Assembly (NCBI GenBank): GCA_029207755.1
Contig: JARCOQ010000003.1
Coordinates: 91,714,646 to 91,778,645 of the forward strand
DNA length: 64,000 nucleotides
Direction of reading: 5' to 3'
From: Chamaea fasciata
Taxonomy: Eukaryota > Chordata > Aves > Passeriformes > Sylviidae
The notes under the pieces were generated by a model, which saw only the letters and a list, made by a program, of their open reading frames with translations, searched no databases and had not been told where the DNA came from. The translations under genes were made by a program, and so were the position numbers. Numbering within the stretch: the stretch's first letter is position 1; each line of letters starts with the position of its first letter. Positions 1 to 10,544 of this stretch are shown here, one piece after another.

Positions 1-60
1 CAGCCTCGGCCCCCCACCACAGAGCCGCTGCAGCCCCTGCTGCTGTGGCATTGGCACTTC
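1..60. other. G+C-rich fragment cut by the window edge
   Basis: The first 60 bases are strongly G+C-rich, with runs of C and a CTGCTGCTGTGG-like stretch, and then give way abruptly to A+T-rich DNA. An AATAAA lies just after it on the plus strand at 79-84. This could be the end of an LTR, of another repeat or of a transcript lying mainly to the left. Too little is visible to decide. Confidence 0.3.
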
Positions 61-601
61 CTATGAAGGTCATGGTTTAATAAACTTCATGGGTTGCAAA
101 TTAAACCTTAACAATTTCAGAAGTGAAAGCAGTCTCTTTTGGAGCAAGTCAAACCGTTGGTCAAAGTGATTTCTTCCCCTAAAGGGTATGCTTGTGTTGA
201 AGGAAGAATTAGCGCAGGGAAACCCAGCTGCCTGAGAGGTAAAGGAGAAGGAATGGGGCAATCGCAGCACCATTTCTCAGTTCTGTCATAAGCAAAATCT
301 GACAAAGAAAGACAATCTTTTTTTCTGAAAGGTTTGTGGCTTTTACTCATTTTAAACCTTGCTTAGAGGGAAACAAACAACAAAAACCTGAAACAGAATA
401 GTTTATTTTGGACCACCTGTTTAGCATTTCTTTGGCCTGACATCTACACTAAAGATAGTGCAAATCTGGAAAAGCTGGCTACCAGCTGACTCCCAGGAGC
501 CACAGAGGGAGTGAAGTAGCATCACACACTGGCTGGGATCAGAGACTGGTCAGATCTTGACTGATGGATAAAAACAAGTACAGTTTTTACTTTGCTGGTT
601 T
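61..601. other. A+T-rich DNA without recognised gene
   Basis: This stretch holds only short chance open frames on the minus strand (67 and 77 codons) that overlap each other and match nothing I recognise. An AATAAA hexamer lies at 79-84. No CR1 or LTR signature is visible. Confidence 0.5.
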
Positions 602-617
602 GTTTTTTTCTCTTTTT

Positions 618-656
<39 letters not shown>
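602..656 (-). repeat. Poly(T) tract (poly(A) of minus-strand sequence)
   Basis: An uninterrupted run of 37 T occupies 620-656, preceded by T-rich sequence from about 602. Read on the minus strand it is a poly(A) tail, and an AATAAA (672-677 on the complement) lies 15 bases before it. That spacing is typical between a polyadenylation signal and a cleavage site, which argues against a simple homopolymer. Confidence 0.7.
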
Positions 657-671
657 CCCCACACAGTGGTT

Positions 672-677
672 TTTATT
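672..677 (-). promoter_or_regulatory. AATAAA polyadenylation signal
   Basis: TTTATT on the plus strand is AATAAA on the minus strand. It sits 15 bases before the poly(A) tract, so it fits as the poly(A) signal of the retrocopy candidate. Confidence 0.5.
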
Positions 678-830
678 ATTCCAAGTACGTCAAGCAGGCA
701 TCATTTATTCAAATGAAAATTAAAGAAAATTTTCCTTAGGCTGCATGCAAATTTTAAATTTTTACATGACTGTTTTTGTTTACAACGTTTAGAAAGATCC
801 TTCAAAATACAGACTGTGTGAAAAATGTGT

Positions 831-862
831 TATAGGTGATTTTTCTCTAAATATCACCTATA
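831..862. repeat. Inverted repeat, 10-bp perfect stem
   Basis: TATAGGTGAT at 831-840 pairs exactly with ATCACCTATA at 853-862 across a 12-base loop. It lies in the 3'UTR-like part of the retrocopy candidate, so it may be a hairpin inherited from the parent mRNA. A perfect 10-bp stem is also about what chance gives once or a few times in 64 kb. Confidence 0.6.
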
Positions 863-1260
863 CCATTTTTCTTAAACTGAGGCAGTTTTCAGACTGTTGA
901 TTCTTTTTTTATTGGCAAAACTTTGCTACATTTCTGGGGTTGAACCAGTCAATACTTTTGTGGAGTAATTTTGAAAATGAAAATTTTTAAAATGTGAGTG
1001 AATTGAATTTTTCAGGCTTAACTCATTGCTTCAAAAATTCTTGGATTTCATCTTCTATTAACAAGAGTCCATTGGGCTTGGGCTTTGTTTGCTGGGTCAC
1101 ATCCTCAATGGCATTTCATGAAGATAAAAATACTCCTTGGTGCCATGACCTTCATGTTTTCTCTCCCTTCACAGGGTCTGTTTTAATAGACTGTCGCATA
1201 AACCTTTGTGCAGTGAAATTTTTTATAATGTTGGATAGTGGATACTTCATCCTTTAAGAT

Positions 1261-4200
1261 GAATTGTTATTTTTCCACTGGACTATTAAAATCTTTACTT
1301 TGGTGGATCTTTTGTACTAACACATTCTTTCTTTTTCTTTCTTTATATCTTTAGTAGTCTTGCATTATGTACAGTTGCTTACTTGATTATTGCTGGACTA
1401 GTTTACCTTTTATATCAATAAATCCAGTGTATTTGGAACTCTGAATTGTTTAATGGATTTGTATTTTAAGACATAAATAAATAACATTTTTCTTACTTGA
1501 ATGCTAAGGACTACACTGTCTTCTTTTTTCCTCTAATATATTAGAGTTGTTATATCTGTTTAATACCTTTTGAGTTTCTAGATTGTTTGATTAATTATTT
1601 TAGCAGGGAATATAATGAAGAGAAAAGATGGCAGTGCTAAAGTTTTGGTTGTTTTTGTTAGTGTTGTAGCCTTTAATCCTTACAAAAAACATGTATAGTT
1701 TTTTGTCTCTTTTTTCCCTCTACTGTGACAGTGTGGCTGAAAATCAGCAACACCAGTGCTTCAGGTTATTGTCAGCTTGTTTATTTGTCTGTGGAAACTC
1801 TTGCTGTCAACTTTAATTCTTGTATAGGTGAATTGCTTTCCTGCAAAGGTCTTAAGAAATCTCATTTATGTTACTAAACTCATGTTCTGTTTTCCTAAAC
1901 TGCTTAACTGCATGATAAACTTCAAACACACGGTCGGTCTATTGCATTTATTGATTTCTGTACTTAAACAGAAGCCAAGTGTGGCACCTCATTGAATCTG
2001 ATTCTTTGATAGAAATGTTCCTAATGCATAGGAGTAGCTTTATTTGTCAGGAAACTGGCTTCCATATGGAATTATAGAGATACGCAGTATTTCTGGCAAG
2101 TAAGAGATATTTCCTTGCCATTCAGAAGGATGCTTTGTACTTAAGCCCTTGGTACTTACAAGTTTTTCTTCCTACAATTTTTATTTCAGACCCACAATCC
2201 TTTTGCTATAGTGTAAGGATTTTCATCAAAATCAAGTGATTTTGATTGTTCTACATTGGCAAATTCATTAATCTGCAAAGAGTGCCACGTGTTAGTTATT
2301 AGGTAAGGGGCTGCTTTTTAACATATATCAAGTGAAACAAAATTTTTAGGATTCATGTTACTTTTTAAAATTCTGAGAACATAAGCAGAAGTAAACCAGA
2401 AATTGTAAAATGAACAAGTAATTCAAAGCCCCCAGCACTGAGCAGTCACAGAAAAAAAATGTTTAGACATACAAAATTTTATCCAGAAGCTTCTTGTGAA
2501 ATGGGGAATATTAATGTCATCCCAATAAGGGGCATTTGCCAGTTTATTAAAATCAATAAGAATTTACTCATTCACCCTAATGAAAGCTGGAGCATGTCCT
2601 ACTTCTCATATCCTGAGTGAACCTCTTTAGCTTAGTGCCTGCTGACATTACAGTCTTGGGTTTTGGCAGGTAGAATTTTAATGTTTAATGTTAAAATACT
2701 TTATGAAAAATCAGAATAATCTGAACTGGATAGGAAAAAGCTAACACTTGTAAGAAAACCGATTTCTGTGTCATGTTACAGTTTATGTTTTGGCAGCTGG
2801 AAACAAAAAACAAATTGTGGTGGATACTTTGCTATGAGGAAATACAAGCAGAGTAAAGGTGCATTGCATAGAAGACTGAATCTAGTTCAAGAACAGTTTG
2901 TCATTTGGAGAAGAAAAAAGATTGAGTTAAAAGTGCATGTTCCTACAGAAAAGAAATTCTTGGTAATTGAAGTAGCTGTCATTAGTTGTCAAAGTTTTCA
3001 AATCTGTTTTCTCATTTGTTCACTACAGATCTCTTAAATACGGAACAAAACAGGTTTTAAAATGTTCACATGTGTGTTGAGTCCCAAATTAGTGGACAAT
3101 TGTTCCACAAAGCATAAAGTTTCTAGTATTTGAAAAGCACCAATTACACTGTTTATTTCCATTTAAGAAACATTAACAATTGGTGATTAGATTATATGTC
3201 ATGAACAACATGATTACTTAATCAGCAGTCTTTATCTTTGATTTTGGGCACACTGTTGGTTTGAGAAAGCATGTAAGAAAAAACTGAAGGAGTCAGCCAC
3301 CGTAGTTTCAAAGAAATTTAAGTGCTCATTTTTTTAGAAGCAGTTTAACTTTTAATGACTGATCTCAAAAGAAAAGAAGAGATTTAATTTGCTGTTTTAT
3401 ATTTCTTTAACCCCTTTGCTTTCAAATTTAAATGTGGATTTCTTTTCAATTTTGTCTAAACATTCAATTAAGGGATTTATTTGTATACACGTGTGTATGT
3501 TATTAAAGCGGTAATTGCCAGTGATTCTTTTATTTCAATATACTGTATATCTTTCCTCTGTGTTCTAAGCACTAATCATAGAATTTTATCTGTCTGACTC
3601 TGTAAATTAAGCAGCTGTCATAAAATGGAAAATCTAATGCAATAGGCAATTGTTCGCTATAGTAAAAAAGAAAAATTAAAAGCAACCTTTTGAGGTTTTT
3701 TTTTTCTTACTCTTCAGTTCAGTGTTACAATGCAGCTGTAGATGTAATTATGAACTATTCAAAAAAACTTTTTCTATCTATTTTATATGTTCAATTTCCA
3801 TGGTTATCCCTTTTCATTTCTGAGTGGATAACGAGACATAATGTATTCCCATTCAATAGATTGTTACTTATCTTGTGTGTTTTCAATGCAATGGAAATGA
3901 TTAAAGCATTTTAGCCAGTGTGGCCCCTGATAATGTATTCCTGGACTTCTGGCCATTTTGATTTCCCATACCTGTAGGTTCATTTCACTTTGCTGTTGCT
4001 TTTTCTTTTTTGAATAGGGTACTGGAACAGAATACAATTTAAGTGCCTAGACACCACTTAGTTATGAATTAAAAATATAATATTTTATCCTTTTAATGTG
4101 AAAGGAACTCCTAATTCCACCTGTATTAGGTTTTGAATTATCATTTTATACAGTGATCTGAATTCCTTCCTGTGGCCTAGTGTATTTGTAGAGGATGAGA

Positions 4201-6516
4201 GTTTTGTTACACTAATTGGAGGGGGGCTAATATCCTGAGGAATATACTGCTGGCTATACATATTTCTCATGCATATCTATATTTGGTAAGTGTTCAGTAC
4301 AGTAAAAACTGCACATTTTGATGGTTTTGATCAACTAAGTAAATTGAAAAAGTTCATAAATTTATCAATAAGCCCCTTGAAGTCAGACGGCCATTATAAA
4401 ATTCTGGAAATTATCGTTGATAAAATAATATTTATGTGAAAAAAGCTTCATTAATTTGGTACTTTCATGAAGTTATTTATTCATTTTTTTAGAAGACTTA
4501 ACCAAGGCAACTGATGTTCCATTAGAAAGCCCCAGAGAAAGATCTAAAGTAGAATTCTGGCAATGAGGTATGGAGGTTTTCAAAGAGAACTGGGTATTGT
4601 ATTTGATTGTAGTAGAAGATGATAAGTGGAAAATAGCATGTATGGAGCTACTTTCTGTGAAGTATAAAATGTCTGAAAAATGAAAAATAATACTCAAAAT
4701 GCTTTATTCTGTAATTTTAATGCAATCCATTTTAAAGGAATCGTAAGCAGCCATATACTTGCTCTATATATTTTTTCACTGTCAACGTATTTTTTGCTTG
4801 TCAATGTCCAACGAGCAGTTGGTCTAAATAGCTGTTAGGAGACTACAAACTCATTTTTGTTGCTGAGTAGTTTGTGATCACTGAGCATTGTTGCAATCTT
4901 TTCAGGGGTGAAAACTTGACAAGTTCAGTGGTAAACAGTTGCAAGTAGTAAAAAGTTAAGAAAAGCAAAACCCAGCATAGCAAATAATGAAATTACAAGT
5001 AACTTCCAAACAGTTCAGTAAATCTCTGCACTGATTTTCATAGGGACATGTCAGGCTTTTTAATATTGCTCTTTAAACACTGTTGTAGGCTTCTGTGAAG
5101 ACGCATACAGGGAAGCTTGTTAGGGTAGTTATCAAAAGTGTAAAAAAGAGGTATCTGAATGACATGCCAACACCATCCTGAAAATCACTGAACCCAGCTA
5201 TGGTTTAAATCTTAATGATTTCTGGTTTGTGGAGATAAATGCATTAGCAATTGTGAGGTGCATTAATACGACAATTAGTACGAAAAGTACTTATTAGTAT
5301 GAAAATCTCACATAAGTTCTTATGGCAAGAATAAGGGCTCTCTCGTAGTAGACTGCAAATGTCTGAAACTGAAATAAGTAATCTAAATATCAGCTGAATT
5401 ATTCCCTGAACAAAAATATTGAATTTATTCTCTGGACAAACTTCATCTTAAATTTTTTTATTCCATTTGCAGCCATTTTGCTGCACATGACGAAACTTTT
5501 AAATGTATGAAGAAATGGAACAAGTACTGTTACTCAGAATATAGTTACCTGAGAAACTATTAAAACTTTCATTTTTTCCTTATAAAAGCATATTAAGAAG
5601 AACCGAGGGTTTTTGTTTTTTTCTCTTTTGTTAAATTTTTTATTTACTGTGAAATTATTATAATTTTGAAAGGACTACAGTAACAAATACTTTAGGTTGA
5701 TTGGAAGACCTTAGATATTCAGTACTATTTTATCTCATATTCTATTGAAATGACTGGGTATGTAGTGAAACAAATTATTCAGTGGGAATTCTTCTGATTT
5801 GTCCCTGCATCAAGAAAATGTTCAACACAGATATTACAAAGTAATTGGATTTGCTGAAGAAAAAGGTTGTTTAGAGGTAGTAGATAATGGGTATTAGATG
5901 GAGAGAAACAAGGTAGCAGCAGCTTGTTAACTTACAGTGTGTATCAAAAATGCATGCTGTTGCCAGGAACTAATTCTGTTTTTGCAGTTAAGAATATATG
6001 AAATATATACTACTTCACTTCTCAGCGGCATTTAAAGAGTTTGCATGTAAATTAGGTAGCTTATTGCCTTTCATGATATTTCTATACTGCCTTTTCTTAA
6101 CAAAATTTTTATTAAAAGTAGTAACATGCCATTTAAGTTTTCAAATTGATGGGAAAAGATGGAGTCATGGGGTTTTTTTAACCTTGATATTTCCTTTTTG
6201 GAATTTCTAATACTCTGAAGCTGCATTTCTTTGTAATTGCAATTGTTCAACACATGCAAGCATTCATACACATTCACATATTTTTGATCCATAGATGATC
6301 ACTAATACAGTCTACGTTTCTTTATTTTCTCTAATTAGCTTGCTTTCAAGGAGTCTATAATGAGTCTCCCTTTCTAAGCCAGCCTACTTTGTCAGGGTCT
6401 ATCATGTAAGTAGCTGGAGGTGTTTAGCTTGAACCAGTTCCTCATCTTGTACTGCATTGCTGTTTCTTTTCAAGACATGTTTGGTGGGACAATTTATTTT
6501 TATGGCCTTTTAACAA
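1261..6516. other. 5.3 kb of unique A+T-rich DNA, no gene recognised
   Basis: Open frames are at most 89 codons, scattered over both strands and unrelated to any protein I know. There are several short T and A runs but no CR1, LTR or long satellite. A palindrome lies at 2225-2246. The stretch reads like intronic or intergenic bird DNA, and any conserved non-coding element in it cannot be seen without alignment. Confidence 0.5.
2225..2246. repeat. Near-perfect palindrome
   Basis: ATCAAAATCA (2225-2234) and TGATTTTGAT (2237-2246) are exact reverse complements separated by 2 bases. Confidence 0.6.
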
Positions 6517-7341
6517 CCCAGTTTTTTGTAATACTTTCATCAATGATCTGCACAATGAGATCAAGGGCACTCTTGGTAAGTTTTGCAGAGGACACCAAAT
6601 TGGATGGGAGTGTTGATCTTGGGAGAAGAAAGGCTTTGTAGAGAAATCTGGAAAGGCTGGATCAGTGGGTCAAGACCAACTGCATGAGATTCAGCCAGGC
6701 CAAGGGCCAGGTCATGTCCTTTGGTCCCAGTAGCCCCATATGGTTCTACAGGCTGGGAACAGAAAGGCTGGAAATCTGCCCATCAGTGAAGGAGCTGGTG
6801 ATCCTGGTCAACAGGTGGCTGATCATGAGTCAGTTTGTGTGCCCAGGCGGCCAAGAAGGCCTGTGACTTTCTGGCCTGTGTCAGCAATAGTTTGGCCAGC
6901 AGGGCCAGGACACTGATTGTCCCTCTGTGCTCAGCACTGGTGTGGCTGCACCTTGTGTACTTTGCCAAGTTCTGGGCCCCTCACTACAGGACATTGAGGT
7001 GCTGAGGTGTGTCCAGAGAAAGGCAGTGGAGCTGGTCTGCAGCACAAGTCCTGTGAGGAGCAGCTGAGGGAGCTGGGGATGTTTAGACTGGGGGCTGTCT
7101 CCAACTACCTGAAAAGAGGTTGTAGCGAAGTAGGGGGAGGTCACTTCTTCCAAGTAACAAGAAACAGGAGGAGAAAACAACCTCATTTTGTACCTGGAAA
7201 TGTTTAAATTGAGTAGTAGAAAAAAATTCTTCACAGAATGAAGAATTCACAGAGGGAGTTGTAAAGCACTGGAACAAGCTGCCAGGGGAAATGAAGGTAT
7301 TTAAAAGGCATATAGATGTCGCACTTAAGGACATGGTTTAG
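6517..7341 (+). mobile_element. CR1 LINE, 5' part of a copy split by insertion
   Basis: This is a plus-strand CR1 fragment starting in the C-terminal part of the reverse-transcriptase ORF. The conceptual translation gives INDLHNEIKGTLGKF, then after a frame change SFAEDTKLDG, a decayed form of the family's FADD-containing segment. It continues through the usual CR1 landmarks: a Cys/Lys-rich segment, GVFSLE-like, then the 3'UTR with a CTTCACAGAATGAAG-like segment near 7230. Frameshifts and stops make it inactive. It stops at 7341 inside the 3'UTR and resumes at about 7838, so the two pieces are one copy about 0.9 kb long interrupted by the minus-strand CR1 at 7342-7837. The 5' end is truncated, as is usual for CR1. 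Confidence 0.92.
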
Positions 7342-7837
7342 AGAATCAGATTCACAGAATCAAGTAGGTTGGAAAAGACCTTTGAGATCATTGAGTGCAA
7401 TGTATAACCTAACATCAGTTTGTCAACTAGACCATGGCACTAAGTACCACATAGAGTGTTTTTTTAAACACCTCCAGGGACAGTGACTCCACTACTATCT
7501 TTGGCAGCCCATTCCACTGCCCAGTCAGTCCTGTAATAAACCTCCCCTGGTGTAGCTTAAGACTGTGTCCTCTTGTCCTGGTGCTGATTTGCCTGAGAGG
7601 AGGCTGACCCCCACCTGGCCACAACATTCTTTCAGGCAGTTGTAGAGGGTGATAAGCTCTCTCCTGAGCCTTCTTTCCTCCATATTAAACACCCCAGGCT
7701 CCCTTGGCTGTTCCTCATAGGACTTGTGTTCTAGACCCTTCACTGGCCTTGCTGCCCTTCCCTGGACATGCTCCAGCATATCTCAATATCCTCCCTAAAT
7801 TGGGAGGCCCAGAGCAATACTCAAGGTGTGGCCTTTA
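7342..7837 (-). mobile_element. CR1 LINE inserted into another CR1
   Basis: This minus-strand CR1 fragment has its 3' end on the left, with degenerate 8-bp terminal repeats (ATTCTGTG-like on the complement) at 7342-7360 followed by AAGTAGGTTGG. It contains the usual avian CR1 3' region, including the complement of the GAGGAGG/TTCCTCATAGGACTTGTG segment. The sequence GTTTAG occurs directly before it (7336-7341) and directly after it (7838-7843), a probable 6-bp target-site duplication. The surrounding plus-strand CR1 continues across the site, so this insertion is the younger of the two. Confidence 0.93.
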
Positions 7838-7928
7838 GTTTAGTGGTAGATCTGGAGGTGTTAGGTTAGTGGTTGGACATGCTGATCTTTGAGGTCTTTT
7901 GCAACCTAAATGATTTTATGATTTTGTG
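7838..7928 (+). mobile_element. CR1 LINE, 3' end of the split copy
   Basis: This is the continuation of the 6517-7341 copy. It holds the TTAGTGGTAGA and GTTGGAC...GATCTTTGAGGTC landmarks and ends in CCTAAATGATTTTATGATTTTGTG-type 8-bp repeats, the canonical CR1 3' terminus. Confidence 0.92.
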
Positions 7929-10121
7929 TTCGGTATCTGAAATAAGCTTTTGGGCTGTTGTGTAATTACAGAAGGTGCCAGCTAGCTACTCAAATATAGG
8001 AGCTGGTCTGCATTTCCTGGTATATGATGTCCTATCCCTAGCCTGCAGAAAATTTCATCTGAGTTAAAGAGATGTGTTAAAGTGTTAGTTGTTGCCTTGC
8101 AGTTGCGTGGAACGTACAACAAATGTCTCTGAAATCCTTTTACTGTACTATATTGTTGGTATTTCTAACCAAAAGCAAAGCTTTGTTTCAATTCCATGGT
8201 AAATAGATTTGAAAATAGAGATGTATTTGGCTGATTGTGTTGTATTTTAAACTGGCTTGATTTTGAGTGCCGAAGGAGGGTTTCTGCTCTCATCCATATT
8301 GAAAACAACAGGAGGGTGAACTTAGCCTTCCTGATAGAAATTTTTTGACTCTACCTGCCCCTGAAAATAAAATTAAGCAGATACTTACAGGCTGTGGAAG
8401 AGAGAACCTGGCAACTAAGAAATGGTGTAGTAGCTGCCAGTATCAAGTGTCTAATTCAAGAGTTTTGGCTTTCCCTGTTTCTTAGGAGGCATAAAAATGA
8501 CAAGTATGTAGGGAAAACCTCTTCAATCTTGTCTTCTTGTCGTTGAACTTAAAATAAGTGAATTAAAGTTGCACTGTGAAGAGGAAATAATTTCTGCACT
8601 AATAGAGTTCTGAATTGTTGACTGTCTTAGACTTGCTCTAGGTGGAGATGTGTCATGTGCCTTCTGGCCATAGAAGGCAGAAGGAGCAATATGTTACACA
8701 AGAAATTGGTAATAATATGCAGGGTTTTTAAATTCATCACAATATACTGCATGGTTTGTCTAAATCAAGTAAAGGGTATTTTCAGTCCAAGGACACCAAA
8801 TCCTAGGCTTTCCCAGTGTACAAAAGTTTACAGAATCCAATTTTTATGTGCTTCCCTTACATCATGTAGTTGAATGTTGTGAACATGCAGCATTCTAAGG
8901 CTCTAAAGATACTCCTAACATCAAAAAGTGGACAACTATTCATTGGCTCACATATGATTTTCAGGGTTTAGGGCTGTTATAGTGGAAGCTCATGAATATT
9001 GTAAGGGAGGAAAATGTTTTTAAAGCTGTTGGGAATCTGATATACCTGTTTTATTTCAGTTTTGAAGTATGTTCACAGGGTAGGACATAAATTCATTTTT
9101 ACTTCAGTAATTTGAGTCTCAAATTGCATATGTGTCTTCAAGGGTGGATGAAACATATTTTTATTCTAAGTTTGGGGCTATTTTTTAAAAAGAACATTTC
9201 TAAATTATGGTACAGACCTACAAAAAAATTACTTAAACCTAGTAAAATTCTGGTTTCCAGACGACACTGGAAAAAAAAAAACTTATTAATTGGAACTTTG
9301 ACCTTCATTATTGGTGTTCTTGATCTGCAGGAAACTGATAAATTTGTATATTTCAATTGAAGTGCACAGTTGAAAAAATGAGGTGTGAGGATTTATTGGA
9401 GAACTTACACGAAAAATGTATTAGTTATTGATTTAGCAGATTTTTTTAGTTAGACCAATAACTACTGAAAACTGAAATACCAGTTTGCTCTCAGTATGGT
9501 AGTGAAATCTAGCTTTTGGTTCAAGGCTATCTCTTTTTTGGAAAGATCATGTTTAATTGTGCTTGTCCAGCCAAAGAAAGCTGTTTAGTACTTCATTCCA
9601 TTATTTAGTCAGTTGCCTCTGGCCTTACATTTATTTTGAAGCTTTACACTCCTGATAGACTTGTTTCTTCAGAATTCTAGATGAAGTACTTTTACATCCT
9701 CTTTTTCAAATTTCTTACTGATTTTTTTGTCCTGCAGAAAGTTTAAACATATTTAAGGTGTTGTTTTTTTTTTTTTTTTCTGAAGGTAGCTTTAGCAACT
9801 GCTTGTATAGTTCAGAAATTGCTATATTTTGCTGTACTTTATACAGACTGGCAGGCAAAATAAAAACTATATAAATGTTGTAACACAACATTATCATGGC
9901 AACTCCCTTGACACTGTGTGGGGTACTGTTAGTTCTCAGTACTGAAATTCCATGGAAGTTTTACCAAAAACAGGTGATTCCCTAAACTGTGGATCTCCTA
10001 GCTATGGTGAAAGAAAGTCCATGCAACCTTCTCTTCCCAAGCAAATGTTGCCCATTTTCTCTGCACTGGAATTCAGTTAACCTGATTTCAGAAATTTTTA
10101 AAAGGTTTAGCTATTTTAGGA
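7929..10121. other. 2.2 kb A+T-rich DNA without recognised gene
   Basis: Only short open frames (82 codons or fewer) occur, including overlapping opposite-strand frames at 9112-9360. A run of 16 T lies at 9764-9779. No mobile-element signature is seen. Confidence 0.5.
9764..9779. repeat. Poly(T) run, 16 bases
   Basis: A plain homopolymer. No AATAAA lies at the right distance on the minus strand, so there is no sign of a retrocopy. Confidence 0.8.
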
Positions 10122-10544
10122 TTGCTGTGTAGTTGCTCAGGATGGAGAATGTCAGGGAGCAACTATGTGGAGGTGGGTGAGTTGAGAGCCGAGGCTGTCC
10201 AAAGCACCGGCTGTGCCCTCAGGGACAAGGGACAATGCTGCAGCACAAGCTGGGTGAGGAGCAATGAGGGCTGGTACCAACCATCTGCAGTCCCAGCTGA
10301 GCTACCAGCCAGGTTCAGGGAACGTGCAGCAGCCACATTAGGAGCAGCCACTGAGGATGTTGGAGGCCAGGCTCAAGAGAGGCTTCATGAACTCCAGGTC
10401 TGGAGCCCAAGCGTAGGCAACAGGGCTTGTAAAGCCTTTGTCTTGGAGCCCAAGCCCAGTCCAGCAGGAGATCAGACTGGGCACAGGTATACATGTGCCA
10501 GAGCGCAGGCAAGGCTGAGGTGCAGATTGAATAAATGGAAATAA
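10122..10544 (+). other. Unexplained G+C-rich block with an open frame
   Basis: A stretch of about 420 bases stands out as G+C-rich between A+T-rich flanks. It carries an open frame of 140 codons on the plus strand (ATG at 10122), rich in Ala, Arg, Ser, Cys and Gln. I recognise no domain or family in it, and overlapping minus-strand frames of 62 and 93 codons show that base composition alone keeps stops rare. TGGAGCCCAAGC occurs twice, near 10400 and 10446. Two AATAAA hexamers follow at its right edge, near 10530 and 10540. It could be a decayed LTR or other repeat, or an exon of a non-coding or rapidly evolving transcript. I do not call it a gene. Confidence 0.35.

Larger units (their letters stand above)
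620..1250 (-). pseudogene. Candidate processed pseudogene (retrocopy), parent unknown
   Basis: On the minus strand a frame runs from an ATG at 1248-1250 to a TGA at 1023-1025, 75 codons before the stop, interrupted by TGA at 1152-1154 and 1116-1118. Both TGAs could come from CGA by CpG decay. The predicted C-terminus reads LLLIEDEIQEFLKQ. About 345 bases of 3'UTR-like sequence follow, including a perfect 10-bp stem (831-840 with 853-862), then AATAAA at 672-677 and 37 A. Stop codon, UTR, signal and tail in this order is what a retrotransposed mRNA leaves. An in-frame TAA at 1254-1256 limits the frame upstream. I could not name the parent gene, and no clear target-site duplication was found. 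Alternatives are the true last exon of a minus-strand gene beside an A-rich tract, or coincidence. Confidence 0.4.

Noticed and set aside
578..1376. GTACAGTT at 578-585 and 1369-1376 as the target duplication of the retrocopy
   Set aside because: It is only 8 bases, not adjacent to the poly(T) start, and the retrocopy's right end is not defined. Too weak to claim.
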